A DNA stretch of 64,000 nucleotides from Synechococcus sp. CBW1108. GTDB lineage: Bacteria; Cyanobacteriota; Cyanobacteriia; PCC-6307; Cyanobiaceae. The stretch covers positions 2,393,277-2,457,276 of the forward strand of contig NZ_CP060395.1 in assembly GCF_015840335.1 (NCBI RefSeq), given 5' to 3'. The notes under the pieces are model-generated. The model was not told the DNA's origin and did no database searches. It saw only the letters and a program-made list of their open reading frames with translations. The position numbers and the translations under genes are program-made. This document shows positions 1 through 7,922 of this stretch, in pieces; position 1 is the first letter of the stretch; each line of letters opens with the position of its first letter.

Positions 1-294
1 GCGCTGTATGTGGGCTGCCGCCTGGCGGGCTACGAGCCAGTGCTGGGTTGGCTCGAGAAGGCCCATCAACGGCAAGGGCTGTCGCTGGCGGCGCTGCAGC
101 AACGCTTCCGGCTGCCGCCCCATCGCCCCCACCCACCGCAACGCATTCCCCAACACAGCCTGCAGAGCTATGACGACCTCCTTGCCCTCCATCCCGCGGC
201 CCCAGGCGGCGGAAGCCGCCCTGCCGATCCTGCTGCGACAGCTGCGGTTGGCATGGATCCGCTGCCACTGGCAGAGCATCGCCTCGCAGGCTGA
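1..294 (+). CDS. istA: IS21-type transposase IstA, C-terminal end (partial)
   Basis: Open from the left edge to a TGA at 292-294. The residues LGWLEKAHQRQGLSLAALQQRF and QHSLQSYDDLL look like the C-terminal tail of IS21-family IstA transposases, which catalyse DNA cleavage and joining. The DDE core lies outside the window. The next gene is an IstB homologue in the same direction, the normal IS21 order. The frame runs about 125 nt into istB, longer than the usual istA/istB overlap, so the true IstA end or the istB start may differ slightly. Confidence 0.6.
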   Translation, partial: ALYVGCRLAGYEPVLGWLEKAHQRQGLSLAALQQRFRLPPHRPHPPQRIPQHSLQSYDDLLALHPAAPGGGSRPADPAATAAVGMDPLPLAEHRLAG

Positions 295-961
295 GGGCGA
301 GGGCTGGAGCCCCAGCCAGTTTCTCTATGCCCTCTGTGAGCAGGAGGTGGAGCAGCGCCAGCAGGCCCGCCAGCAACGGTTGCTGCGATCAGCCCAGCTG
401 CCCTGGAGCAAGGTGCTGGCGGATTACGACCATGGCGGCCGAATCGAGGCGCACCGATGGCAGGAGCTGGAGGCTCTGAGCCGCCAGAGCGATTGGCTGC
501 AGCGGAGTGAAAACGTGCTCTTGTTCGGCCCCAGCGGTGTGGGCAAAACCCATCTGGCCATCGGCATCGCCCTGGCGCAGATCGGCCTGGATCAGGCCTG
601 CCGCTTCTATCCCGCCACGAGCCTGGTGCAGGAGCTGCAGAAGGCCCGCGCCGAATACAACCTGCCGGCAGCGCTGGAGCGGCTGGATCGCTACCCGCTG
701 CTGCTGATCGATGACATTGGCTATGTGCGGCGGGATGAACAGGAGAGCAGCGTGCTGTTTGAGCTGATCTGCCACCGCTACGAGCGCCGATCGCTGCTGA
801 TCACCGCCAATCAGCCGTTCACCGCCTGGGATGAGATCTTCCCCAGCAGCTCAATGACCGTGGCGGCGGTGGACCGGCTGGTGCACCACTGCCACATCGT
901 CGAGATCAGCGGCGACAGCCACCGCCGCGCCCAAGCAAGCCGGCGCAGCGGCAGCAAATAG
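170..961 (+). CDS. istB: IS21-type helper ATPase IstB
   Basis: A 263-aa protein of the DnaC/IstB AAA+ family, which assembles on target DNA and helps IstA transpose. Walker A GPSGVGKT is near residues 120-127 and Walker B LLLIDDIGY near 176-184. Sensor-like ITANQPF and the C-terminal AAVDRLVHHCHIVEI segment (a family hallmark with the conserved DRL..H) are present. The ATG at 170 is preferred over a frame-compatible ATG at 8 because family members begin shortly before a helical segment like LPILLRQLRLAWIRCHW. The ORF looks intact, so the element may still be functional if istA is complete to the left. Confidence 0.85.
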   Translation: MTTSLPSIPRPQAAEAALPILLRQLRLAWIRCHWQSIASQAEGEGWSPSQFLYALCEQEVEQRQQARQQRLLRSAQLPWSKVLADYDHGGRIEAHRWQELEALSRQSDWLQRSENVLLFGPSGVGKTHLAIGIALAQIGLDQACRFYPATSLVQELQKARAEYNLPAALERLDRYPLLLIDDIGYVRRDEQESSVLFELICHRYERRSLLITANQPFTAWDEIFPSSSMTVAAVDRLVHHCHIVEISGDSHRRAQASRRSGSK

Positions 962-989
962 CCACAGCAGCCGTAGAGAAGCGGAGAAC

Positions 990-1310
990 AGCCCGGGAGA
1001 TTGTCGTCCGGCGACAACCTGGTGCCGATGGTGCCAGACCCCGGCGGGGAGCTCCGCGCTGCCGGCGGACTGTGCGGTCCGCCGGCTCGTGCGCTCCAGG
1101 GCAAGGTTCAGCGGAGGTCTCGGCGCCTAACCGGCCAACGTGGTTGTCGCCTGGTGCCGATCAGAGGAAGTCAGTGCTGGCAATGGCTCTGAGCGATGGA
1201 TGGCTCAGTATTCGTGTCGCCTCCAGCGCCATTTCCCCCCGGTTGTCGCCGGCGACAACCGGGGGGAAATCAGTTCCCCTCACCGGCCAACTTGATTGAC
1301 GCCAATCGGC
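990..1310. repeat. IS21-type right-end region with repeated terminal motifs
   Basis: Non-coding stretch after istB. The motif TTGTCG appears near 1002, 1143 and 1243. The longer string CCTGGTGCCGAT occurs at about 1018 and again at about 1150. ACCGGCCAAC occurs at about 1131 and again at about 1282. IS21 elements characteristically carry several copies of their terminal sequence inside each end, and these repeats fit that. The exact outer boundary is not clear, because no target duplication can be tested without the left end. Confidence 0.5.
1231..1270. repeat. Perfect 40-bp palindrome
   Basis: The left arm ATTTCCCCCCGGTTGTCGCC is followed directly by its exact reverse complement with no spacer. 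The flanking bases no longer pair. It contains the TTGTCG/CGACAA core of the nearby IS21-like terminal repeats. Its right edge touches the stop codon of the small minus-strand ORF that ends at 1270. It could be two IS ends fused head to head, a binding site, or part of a bidirectional terminator; there is no T-run on either side to prove the last. Confidence 0.9.
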
Positions 1311-1533
1311 CAAGGGGGTTGACGCGGGACACGTTCGGCCGCGACGACCACCAGCGCTCAACGCGATATAGCAGCACCACCACTAACACCACCAGCCAGA
1401 ACCACAGCTCCGGTGGGTTGGCATTGAACAGGATCAGCAGCAGCACCACCTCGCTCACCAGCCAGGGGAACTCTTGCCGCAGCAGGGGATTGCGGATCCG
1501 GGGAAGGGACGGCGACTTCACAGGGGCGCTCAT
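1270..1533 (-). CDS. Small two-helix membrane protein beside HlyD-type gene
   Basis: 87 aa, ATG at 1533 sharing an ATGA overlap with the stop of the upstream secretion-protein gene, so translational coupling is likely. After a basic N-terminus (SPSLPRIRNPLLRQEF) there are two hydrophobic stretches, about residues 24-37 and 42-56, separated by NANPPE, then a basic tail RVERWWSSRP. No family is recognised. The last 10-15 residues are encoded in sequence resembling the IS21-like terminal repeats, so the natural C-terminus may have been replaced. Its place in the operon suggests a membrane partner of the secretion protein. Confidence 0.5.
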   Translation of the reverse strand: MSAPVKSPSLPRIRNPLLRQEFPWLVSEVVLLLILFNANPPELWFWLVVLVVVLLYRVERWWSSRPNVSRVNPLGRLASIKLAGEGN

Positions 1534-2762
1534 GGAACGGTGTTGGGCTGACGCAGGGAAGGCAGGTTCCAGCGCAGATCGATCCAAGGGGTGCGGAAGC
1601 CGCCGGTGAGGGAGCGCAGGCCCGGAATCACGTAGCTGATCGGCGAGCGCCACTCCACGTAGGCATGGGTCGAGACCGTGAGTCCGTCGCGGATCGGGAA
1701 CACGCCACTCCCACCCGAGAGGGTCCAGCGGTAGCCGTCCACGCTGGAGGGATCCCGTTCCAGCTCGATTTCGCTGCGCATCACCGGATCGTTCTGCGTC
1801 AGCGCCTGGGCCAGCTGCGCGTTGCCGGTGGTGGTGGAGATGTCGTCCTGGGTTGCGGGCAGGGTGAGCACCTGCGTCACCTTGCCCACGATGCCGCCGA
1901 AGCGGCCGCGCTGGTTCCACTGCGGCACCACCTCCACCGGCAGCCCCAGGGGCAGGCGGCGGGCATCGGCGGGCGCAAAGTAGGACACCACCCGCAGCGG
2001 GCGGTCTTTGGCGCTGGGTTGCTCAGGCCGGCCGATCGTGCCCAGCCGCTGGCCGGTGCCCACGGTCTGGCCGGCGATCACCTGCAGATCCAACACCGTG
2101 CCGTTCCGGTCGGCATGCACCTTGCCGTCGTAGGCGATCTTGGCTTCGGTCACCTGAATCTGACGCTTGAGATTGTCGATCTGATAGCGACGCTGCAGGG
2201 CTTGGGTTTCGATCGTGAGCTTCACCTGCTGGTAGTTGGTCACCACGTTCTTCTCGTTGATCTTCACGTCATCGAGATTCACGCTGGTGCTGGTGAGCCC
2301 CTGCTCCGCCGACACCACCTCAGAGGACAGCGGGGCCACCACCTCGCGCTGGGCCAGGAAGTCGAGATTGCGCAGTTTGCTGGCGTAGGTCGACTGCAGT
2401 TCGCCGTAGCGACGGCGATCGTCGGAAAACTTGGCCAGAGACGTATCCAGGGCCCGCTTCTCGGTGAGCAGACGCAGGGCATCGCGCTCATCGAGCTGGG
2501 CGTTGTGCCGCTCCAACTGACGCAGGTTGCCTCGCTGCTGGTCGAGCTGGCGCTCCAGCACCGGCAGATACAGCTGCATCAGCACCTGGCCGCGCGCCAC
2601 CTGCTCACCCTCCTTGACGAACAACTCCCGCACCTGGCCGCCGGCCCGGGCGTTGAGGATGCCAGCGTTGTCGGGGTAGATCAGCACGCCCATGCCTTCC
2701 ACCCCTGCCAGGCTCACGCCCACCTGGTTGTGATCGCTCAGCCCCTGCCAGCGGGCCTGCAA
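1530..2762 (-). CDS. HlyD-type membrane fusion protein, probably N-truncated (NHLM secretion type)
   Basis: 410 aa from a TTG at 2762. A split lipoyl domain is visible: VEGMGVLIYPDNAGIL...GGQVRELFVKEGEQV near the N-terminus, partnered by ADRNGTVLDLQVIAGQTVGTGQRLGTI. Between them is a long coiled-coil rich in Q, L and R, followed by a beta-barrel-like segment. These are features of periplasmic adaptors of type I exporters, and the layout resembles HlyD-like proteins of NHLM bacteriocin export systems. Such proteins normally have a cytoplasmic segment and a transmembrane helix before the first lipoyl half; here only about 20 residues precede it and no helix is seen. The frame stays open back to the stop of the FAD gene at 2838 but lacks ATG/GTG. 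No ABC exporter or precursor peptide is adjacent. Confidence 0.65.
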   Translation of the reverse strand: MQARWQGLSDHNQVGVSLAGVEGMGVLIYPDNAGILNARAGGQVRELFVKEGEQVARGQVLMQLYLPVLERQLDQQRGNLRQLERHNAQLDERDALRLLTEKRALDTSLAKFSDDRRRYGELQSTYASKLRNLDFLAQREVVAPLSSEVVSAEQGLTSTSVNLDDVKINEKNVVTNYQQVKLTIETQALQRRYQIDNLKRQIQVTEAKIAYDGKVHADRNGTVLDLQVIAGQTVGTGQRLGTIGRPEQPSAKDRPLRVVSYFAPADARRLPLGLPVEVVPQWNQRGRFGGIVGKVTQVLTLPATQDDISTTTGNAQLAQALTQNDPVMRSEIELERDPSSVDGYRWTLSGGSGVFPIRDGLTVSTHAYVEWRSPISYVIPGLRSLTGGFRTPWIDLRWNLPSLRQPNTVP

Positions 2763-2837
2763 GCGCTGAAACGGGCCGCGATGGCTGGGCTCCGCGGCGG
2801 TGGGGCTGGCCTGGGTTATGGCACTCAGTTTGCAGGA

Positions 2838-3923
2838 TTAAAAGGCACCTGTCAGGCCCAGCTGCTGCAGGCGCCGCGTCGCCGCAGCTGCCGGCACGCG
2901 CTCCAAGGCCAGGGCCTGGGCCAGCAGGGGCGCCAGCACCGGCACCTGGCTAAAGCCCGCACTGAAGCCGGTGAACAGCCACAACCCAGGCGCCCCAGCT
3001 AGCGGACCCACCAGGGGCAAGCCCTCACTGCAGAAGGCCACGGCCGCCTGGCGCAGATGGCCGGGCAGGGCCGCCAGCGGCGCCCCCCAGGCTTGGGCCG
3101 CCAGCTCTTGGCGCAGTTGCCCCTCCACTTCGGTAGGCGGTGGCGCTGCGCCCAGCTCCAGTCCCGGTCGCACCAGGGTGTGCTGGCCCAGCAGGGCCCC
3201 AGTGCCCCAGGGCACCAGGCCCCCATCCACCAGCCACTCCGGCTGGTCCAGGCCGGCGGCGCGGCGCTCCAGCGCGACCCGCCCAAAGCTGGGTGGCAGC
3301 CAGGCGGCGGCGCGGCCCAGGCGTGGCGGGTAGGCGGGCAGCTCCAGCACGGCTGCCCAGCTACTGCGCAGGCGGGAGGGCAGGGCCGGCCAGAGCTGGC
3401 GGCAGTGGGCGCCAGCGGCCAACACCAGCTGGGGGGCCTGCAGGTCGCTGCCATCGCTGAGGTGCAGCTGCCAACCTTGCGGCGACTGGCGCTCCAGGTG
3501 CTCCAGCCGGGCCGGGCGGCACCTCACCCCCGCGGCCGCCAGAAGCAGCGGCAGGCGCGCCACCAGCACGGCGCTGTCCACTTGGGCGAATGGGAGCGGC
3601 CACCAGGCACTCAGCGCCCCCAAGCCGGTACCGCCAGCCTGCACCCGCAGGCGGCAGGGCCGCCAGCCCAGCTCACCATGGCGCTCCTGCAGGCGGCGCC
3701 AATGCTTGGAAGCCCCCACCGCCAGCCGGGCCAGGGGGGTCGCCGCCAGGGGCCAGCCCGGCAGGGCGCCATAGCTGATACCCGTAGCCGAATCCGCCCC
3801 TGCGGGGCCAGGGGCATCGATGAGGCTCACCGAGGCCCCCAGGTCCCGCAACTCCAGGGCCAGCAGGCCACCGGCCAAGCCACCGCCAACAATCACCACA
3901 TCGGCAGGGGCCGAAACCGTCAC
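2838..3923 (-). CDS. FAD-dependent oxidoreductase (DAO-like)
   Basis: 361 aa, GTG start. The N-terminal Rossmann motif VVIVGGGLAGGLLALELRDLG (residues about 9-29) binds the FAD ADP moiety. The C-terminal WLFTGFSAGFSQVPVLAPLLA segment resembles the second FAD-contacting region of D-amino-acid-oxidase/glycine-oxidase-like enzymes. The substrate is unknown. The GTG overlaps the psbP stop (GTGA at 3920-3923), so it is co-transcribed with psbP. The gene is uniformly GC-rich like its neighbours and looks intact. Confidence 0.7.
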   Translation of the reverse strand: MTVSAPADVVIVGGGLAGGLLALELRDLGASVSLIDAPGPAGADSATGISYGALPGWPLAATPLARLAVGASKHWRRLQERHGELGWRPCRLRVQAGGTGLGALSAWWPLPFAQVDSAVLVARLPLLLAAAGVRCRPARLEHLERQSPQGWQLHLSDGSDLQAPQLVLAAGAHCRQLWPALPSRLRSSWAAVLELPAYPPRLGRAAAWLPPSFGRVALERRAAGLDQPEWLVDGGLVPWGTGALLGQHTLVRPGLELGAAPPPTEVEGQLRQELAAQAWGAPLAALPGHLRQAAVAFCSEGLPLVGPLAGAPGLWLFTGFSAGFSQVPVLAPLLAQALALERVPAAAATRRLQQLGLTGAF

Positions 3924-4501
3924 ACCAACAGGGTGAAGGAGGAAACCACCAGGTGGAACATGTCCTTCACCTTGTTCCAGCGGATTTCGTTGGTGCTGGC
4001 CGCAAAGGTGTAAAGCCGGCCGCGATCGAGCACCACCGTGGCCAGCTCGTGGCGGTCGCGGTCTTCGAGGTGCACGGCGTATTCGAGGTCGTAGAAGGTG
4101 CGGGGCCCCTCCTGGCGCTCGGAGGCCTCCACCAGTTCCGCCGCCCGGCCGCTGCCTTCAGGGGCGATCACGGTGCGGCGCAGCTGTTCGCCTACGGCCA
4201 CCGCGCTGCCCAGTTTCTCCAGGTCGTTGGTGGGGTTGACCTCGGAGATCACCAGGCTGAGGGTTTCATCACTGTTGATCAGGTCGTGGAAAACCACCTG
4301 GGGACCGCCGCTCACCTGCACCCGGGTCCAGCCGGTGGGATAGAGGAAGGCATAGCGGCCATCGGGGCTCTGAAAGCTGTTCAATCCGGCGGCTGAGGCG
4401 CTGCAGGCCGTCAGCAGCCCGGTCAGCAGCCCCGCCAGCAGCAGGGCAACCAGGTGGGGCAGGGGGGAGGGAAGACCGGCCCCTTTGCGGGTTTCAGCCA
4501 T
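3920..4501 (-). CDS. psbP: PsbP family photosystem II lipoprotein (CyanoP)
   Basis: 193 aa. The N-terminus is a lipoprotein signal: a hydrophobic stretch LVALLLAGLLTGLL followed by the lipobox LTAC, giving a lumenal lipid-anchored protein. The mature part starts GLNSFQSPDGRYAFLYPTGWTRV, the typical PsbP/CyanoP opening, and continues with VVFHDLI.SDETLSLVISEVN and a C-terminal NKVKDMFHLVVSSF. PsbP proteins associate with the lumenal face of photosystem II and help assembly or oxygen-evolving-complex stability. It is the first gene of a minus-strand set, with the pentapeptide gene divergent 68 nt away, so the promoters probably lie in 4502-4568. Confidence 0.85.
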   Translation of the reverse strand: MAETRKGAGLPSPLPHLVALLLAGLLTGLLTACSASAAGLNSFQSPDGRYAFLYPTGWTRVQVSGGPQVVFHDLINSDETLSLVISEVNPTNDLEKLGSAVAVGEQLRRTVIAPEGSGRAAELVEASERQEGPRTFYDLEYAVHLEDRDRHELATVVLDRGRLYTFAASTNEIRWNKVKDMFHLVVSSFTLLV

Positions 4502-4568
4502 GGCGACGGCAAATGCTTGGCGCCATTCTGCTGGGCCGCCAGCATGGGCCCGATCGCCCCCAGTTCCG

Positions 4569-5270
4569 ATGCCCCGCAGGCCTACCTGGGTCGACCGGCA
4601 ACAACGTCGCCACGACTCCCCCTTCTTCCAGCTGCTGGATAACTCCTTTCTCTTCCGCCTGGCCCTCTCGGCCGCCGGCGCCCTGACCCTGCTGCTGGTT
4701 GTGAACAGCTACGCCACCTGCCGCAACAATCAATGGGTCAAAGGCTGCCTCTGGCGGGATGCGGAAGCCCTGATCAGCGTGGGCAATGTGGAGTCACTGA
4801 GCATCGTGACGGCCGCTTTCCTGTATGTGCTCGAGGGCCAAAAGCGCAAACAGCGGGAAAATATTGAGGCCTACGAGCTGCTGAAAACCTGTAATGAGTC
4901 GGGGGCTCGCTGGCTGCTCGGGCGCATCCAAGCGCTGGAGATCCTCAACTGCGCTGGCCTGCCCCTCGACGGCCAGAATCTTGCTGGCTTTGACTTGCAC
5001 AACTTGCATGCCCCCCGGGGCCACTGGCATCAGGTCAACCTGGAGCACAGCGTGTTGCGCAACGCCAACCTGGCCGGCACCGACCTCACGGGCACCAACC
5101 TGCGCGGCGCCGACCTGCGTGGCGCCGACCTGCGGCACGCCATCCTGCGCAACGCGATCCTGGAGGGCGCCGAGCTGGAGGGCGCCTTGCTGGAGGGGGC
5201 CGACCTGGAGGGCGCCGACCTGGGCGGGACAAACCTGCCTAAATTCAGCCCACTTGCGGCGAATCGCTGA
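4569..5270 (+). CDS. Membrane-anchored pentapeptide-repeat protein
   Basis: 233 aa if the ATG at 4569 is used; this leaves a short divergent promoter gap to psbP, whereas an in-frame ATG at 4500 would overlap psbP head to head. Two hydrophobic segments ([20 protein letters not shown] and [14 protein letters not shown]) are followed by a basic linker ([17 protein letters not shown]). A C-terminal run of A(D/N)L-type pentapeptides follows ([25 protein letters not shown] ... [10 protein letters not shown]), expected to fold as a right-handed quadrilateral beta-helix. Function is unknown; the fold is common in cyanobacteria. It ends just before recR. Confidence 0.75.
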   Translation: MPRRPTWVDRQQRRHDSPFFQLLDNSFLFRLALSAAGALTLLLVVNSYATCRNNQWVKGCLWRDAEALISVGNVESLSIVTAAFLYVLEGQKRKQRENIEAYELLKTCNESGARWLLGRIQALEILNCAGLPLDGQNLAGFDLHNLHAPRGHWHQVNLEHSVLRNANLAGTDLTGTNLRGADLRGADLRHAILRNAILEGAELEGALLEGADLEGADLGGTNLPKFSPLAANR

Positions 5271-5287
5271 GCGGCTTCACGCGCCCG

Positions 5288-5866
5288 TTGGCCCGGCTGA
5301 TTGACCAGTTCGAGCGACTGCCGGGCATCGGCCCCCGCACGGCCCAGCGGCTTGCCCTGCACCTGTTGCGCCAGCCGGAGGAGCAGATTCGCAGTTTCGC
5401 TGACGCCCTGCTGGCCGCCCGCAGCCAGGTGGGCCAGTGCCAGCGCTGCTTCCACCTCTCGGCCGAGCCGTTCTGTGAGATCTGCCGCAACGACGAGCGC
5501 AGCAACGGCCAGCTGTGTGTGGTGGCCGATTCCCGCGACCTGCTGGCGATGGAGCGGACCCGGGAATTCAAGGGGCACTACCACGTGCTCTGCGGCTTGA
5601 TCTCGCCGATGGATGGCATTGGCCCCGAACTGCTCCAGATCCAGCCCCTGGTGCGCCGGGTGGATGCCGAGCAGATCAGCGAGGTGATCCTGGCGCTTAC
5701 TCCAAGTGTGGAGGGGGATACCACCAGTCTCTACCTGGCCCGCCTGCTCAAGCCCTTCACCGAGGTGAGCCGGATCGCCTATGGCCTGCCGGTGGGCAGT
5801 GAGCTGGAATATGCCGACGAAGTCACCCTGGCCCGCGCCTTTGAGGGACGTCGAGCCGTCGAATGA
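5288..5866 (+). CDS. recR: Recombination protein RecR
   Basis: 192 aa from TTG 5288. The helix-hairpin-helix [16 protein letters not shown] is followed by a C4 zinc finger ([16 protein letters not shown]) and a Toprim domain beginning [16 protein letters not shown] with [22 protein letters not shown]. RecR acts with RecF and RecO to load RecA at gaps. The residues upstream in frame (GFTRP before LARLIDQ) resemble the usual start of cyanobacterial RecR, so translation may begin earlier, for instance at CTG 5267. The stop overlaps the lipA start. Confidence 0.93.
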   Translation: MARLIDQFERLPGIGPRTAQRLALHLLRQPEEQIRSFADALLAARSQVGQCQRCFHLSAEPFCEICRNDERSNGQLCVVADSRDLLAMERTREFKGHYHVLCGLISPMDGIGPELLQIQPLVRRVDAEQISEVILALTPSVEGDTTSLYLARLLKPFTEVSRIAYGLPVGSELEYADEVTLARAFEGRRAVE

Positions 5867-6789
5867 GCTCCCCATCCCGCTATAGCGCCATTGCCCCCGA
5901 ACAGCGGTTGCCGGCCTGGCTGCGCCGTCCCGTCGGGACTGCTTCCCAGCTGGAGGCCGTGCAGGGGGTGGTCAAACAGCAGCGGCTGCATACGATCTGC
6001 GAGGAGGGCCGCTGCCCCAACCGGGCCGAGTGCTACGCCGCCGGCACGGCCACCTTCCTGCTGGGGGGGCCGATCTGCACCCGCAGCTGCGCCTTCTGCC
6101 AGGTGGACAAGGGCCAGGCCCCTGCTCCGCTCGATGCAGCTGAGGCGGAGCGGGTGGCCGCGGCAGTGGCCAGCCTCCAACTCTCCTATGTGGTGCTCAC
6201 GGCCGTGGCCCGTGACGATCTGGCCGACCACGGCGCCTGTCTGTTCACAGCCACCATGGCCGCCATTCGCCGCAGCCGCCCGGGGACGGCGATCGAGGTG
6301 CTCACTCCCGACTTCTGGGGCGGCCATCGCGACGAAGCCGACGGCTTGGCGGCCCAACGGCAGCGGCTGGCCACCGTGCTGGCCGCCGAACCGGTGTGCT
6401 TCAACCACAATCTGGAAACCGTTGAACGCCTCCAGGGGGAGGTGCGCCGCGGCGCCACCTACCGCCGCTCCCTGGCCCTGTTGGCCGCAGCCCGCCAGCT
6501 GGCACCCCAGATCCCCACCAAGAGTGGCCTGATGCTGGGGCTGGGTGAAACCCAGGAAGAGGTGGTGCGGACCTTGGCGGATCTGCGTCGTGTTGATTGC
6601 CAGCGCCTCACCCTGGGCCAGTACCTGCGCCCGTCGCTGGCCCACATGCCCGTGGCCCGCTACTGGACCCCCGCCGAATTTGAGCAGCTGGGCAGGGTCG
6701 CCCGGGAGCTGGGGTTTGAGCAGGTGCGCAGCGGGCCGCTGGTGCGCAGCAGCTACCACGCCGCCGGCAGCACGATGACCGCCTCCTGA
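5863..6789 (+). CDS. lipA: Lipoyl synthase (radical SAM)
   Basis: 308 aa; ATG overlaps the recR stop (ATGA). Two iron-sulfur binding motifs are intact: the auxiliary cluster cysteines in [12 protein letters not shown] and the radical-SAM motif CTRSCAFC. The protein inserts two sulfur atoms into octanoyl groups on lipoyl domains. Other landmarks are [29 protein letters not shown] and [15 protein letters not shown]. Length is normal for the family. The C-terminal [12 protein letters not shown] contains the conserved serine/arginine tail that ligates the auxiliary cluster. Confidence 0.95.
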   Translation: MSSPSRYSAIAPEQRLPAWLRRPVGTASQLEAVQGVVKQQRLHTICEEGRCPNRAECYAAGTATFLLGGPICTRSCAFCQVDKGQAPAPLDAAEAERVAAAVASLQLSYVVLTAVARDDLADHGACLFTATMAAIRRSRPGTAIEVLTPDFWGGHRDEADGLAAQRQRLATVLAAEPVCFNHNLETVERLQGEVRRGATYRRSLALLAAARQLAPQIPTKSGLMLGLGETQEEVVRTLADLRRVDCQRLTLGQYLRPSLAHMPVARYWTPAEFEQLGRVARELGFEQVRSGPLVRSSYHAAGSTMTAS

Positions 6790-7146
6790 AGCCAAACTGA
6801 TCGAGTCCATGACGGACATCGTGTTCGCCAAGGACTGCGACTTCAATGTCTAACGGCCTAGATGGCGCGAACCCTTCTGTCTTATTTTGGGGTTGCCTCG
6901 ATTAGATCAACTGAGCCACAGGGCTATGCAAAAGCGGGGCATCCCCTAGGTGTTGTCTCCACGAGTGCAGAGCAGCGAGGAAATCATGAAATCCTTCTGG
7001 AGCGCCTAGCTCGGCAGTAGAACTAGTATGTGAGAGGGCCTACGCTTGATTGTGATGGGCCTGAAAGTGACCATTCTTGGAAGAAGCGATCGTTCGGGCT
7101 AAACCGGGCTAAGCAGCGAAAGGAAACTCGTTACCAACACCACCCC
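6790..7146. other. Gene-free interval after lipA
   Basis: About 360 nt without a convincing gene. A short plus-frame stretch directly after lipA reads LIESMTDIVFAKDCDFNV and then stops; it may be the tail of a lost gene. The rest is less GC-rich than the flanks. It presumably contains the promoter of the small gene at 7147, but no clear -10/-35 pair stands out. Confidence 0.4.
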
Positions 7147-7311
7147 ATGAGCCAATACAGCACCCCCCATTTCGTGGCCGCCCAGCTTGAGGACGGCTGG
7201 ATGCTTCAATCTGAGCACGTGACGAAACTTCAAAACGGTGATTGGATCTTGGATCGCGAAGAGTTGGAGGAACTATCAGAACTGCTGCAAACGTTGCTCA
7301 GTCAGAGTTAA
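7147..7311 (+). CDS. Small conserved-looking hypothetical protein, 54 aa
   Basis: Begins MSQYSTPHFVAAQLEDGWMLQ and ends in an acidic amphipathic helix (DREELEELSELLQTLLSQS). The frame is open further upstream to 7030, but the ATG at 7147 starts the ordered, hydrophilic sequence and is the better start. No family is recognised. It stands alone between lipA and the porin gene. Confidence 0.5.
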   Translation: MSQYSTPHFVAAQLEDGWMLQSEHVTKLQNGDWILDREELEELSELLQTLLSQS

Positions 7312-7922
7312 GGAAACTCTGATCAAGCTCTGATCAAACTTCCCATTTCATGGGATACCTGTCTCATTCTTGAGCCTGGCCTTCAGGTCTGGGGGTGCAA
7401 TGAGCCTATTGTTTTTGCGGTTGTTGACTTCGCCCCGTCCAGGGCCATTGTTCCCATGGCCTCGTCACTACGGCGCAGACCTCCTTGCCTGACCAATCGT
7501 TCCTGCGATTGTCATCGCCGCTGCATCCAGTAATACTGACCGCCAGTGCTGGCCCCCCCCACACCAGGGATCCTGTTCTGAAGGGCTCAAACGGGTACCA
7601 ATCGTGTTGAGTCCCACCGGACTGCTGATTCTCCTGGTCAGGGTTCTGTTGGTGTTGGGAGCCGGTGGACTCACCCCGGCCGTCCAGGCCGAGTCCGATC
7701 CCCCCAGCCTCAACCGGCTGCTGAATGTTCCTGGCTGGATCGACCTCGACCTCAACCTGCAGGCCCAGCCCCTGGGAAACCCGAGCGGCGGAATCGAGCA
7801 GAGCGCCAGCTGGATGCAGCAGCTCACCCTGGGGGCAGCGTTCAGCAGTGGCCTGGCCAAGCCCGCCGACCAGTGGCACGAAGGCGACCACTGGCGGGCC
7901 AACCTGCAACTGATGCTGTTAA

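Noticed and set aside
1665-3002. 445-aa plus-strand open frame
   Set aside because: It is antisense to the HlyD-type gene and the FAD gene, with a His/Leu/Gly-rich composition typical of shadow frames in GC-rich DNA.
5779-6846. 355-aa minus-strand frame opposite lipA
   Set aside because: Shadow of lipA with low-complexity Gly/His/Gln composition.
6900-7020. Possible small RNA or tRNA after lipA
   Set aside because: No cloverleaf or strong hairpin with a T-tract could be drawn.
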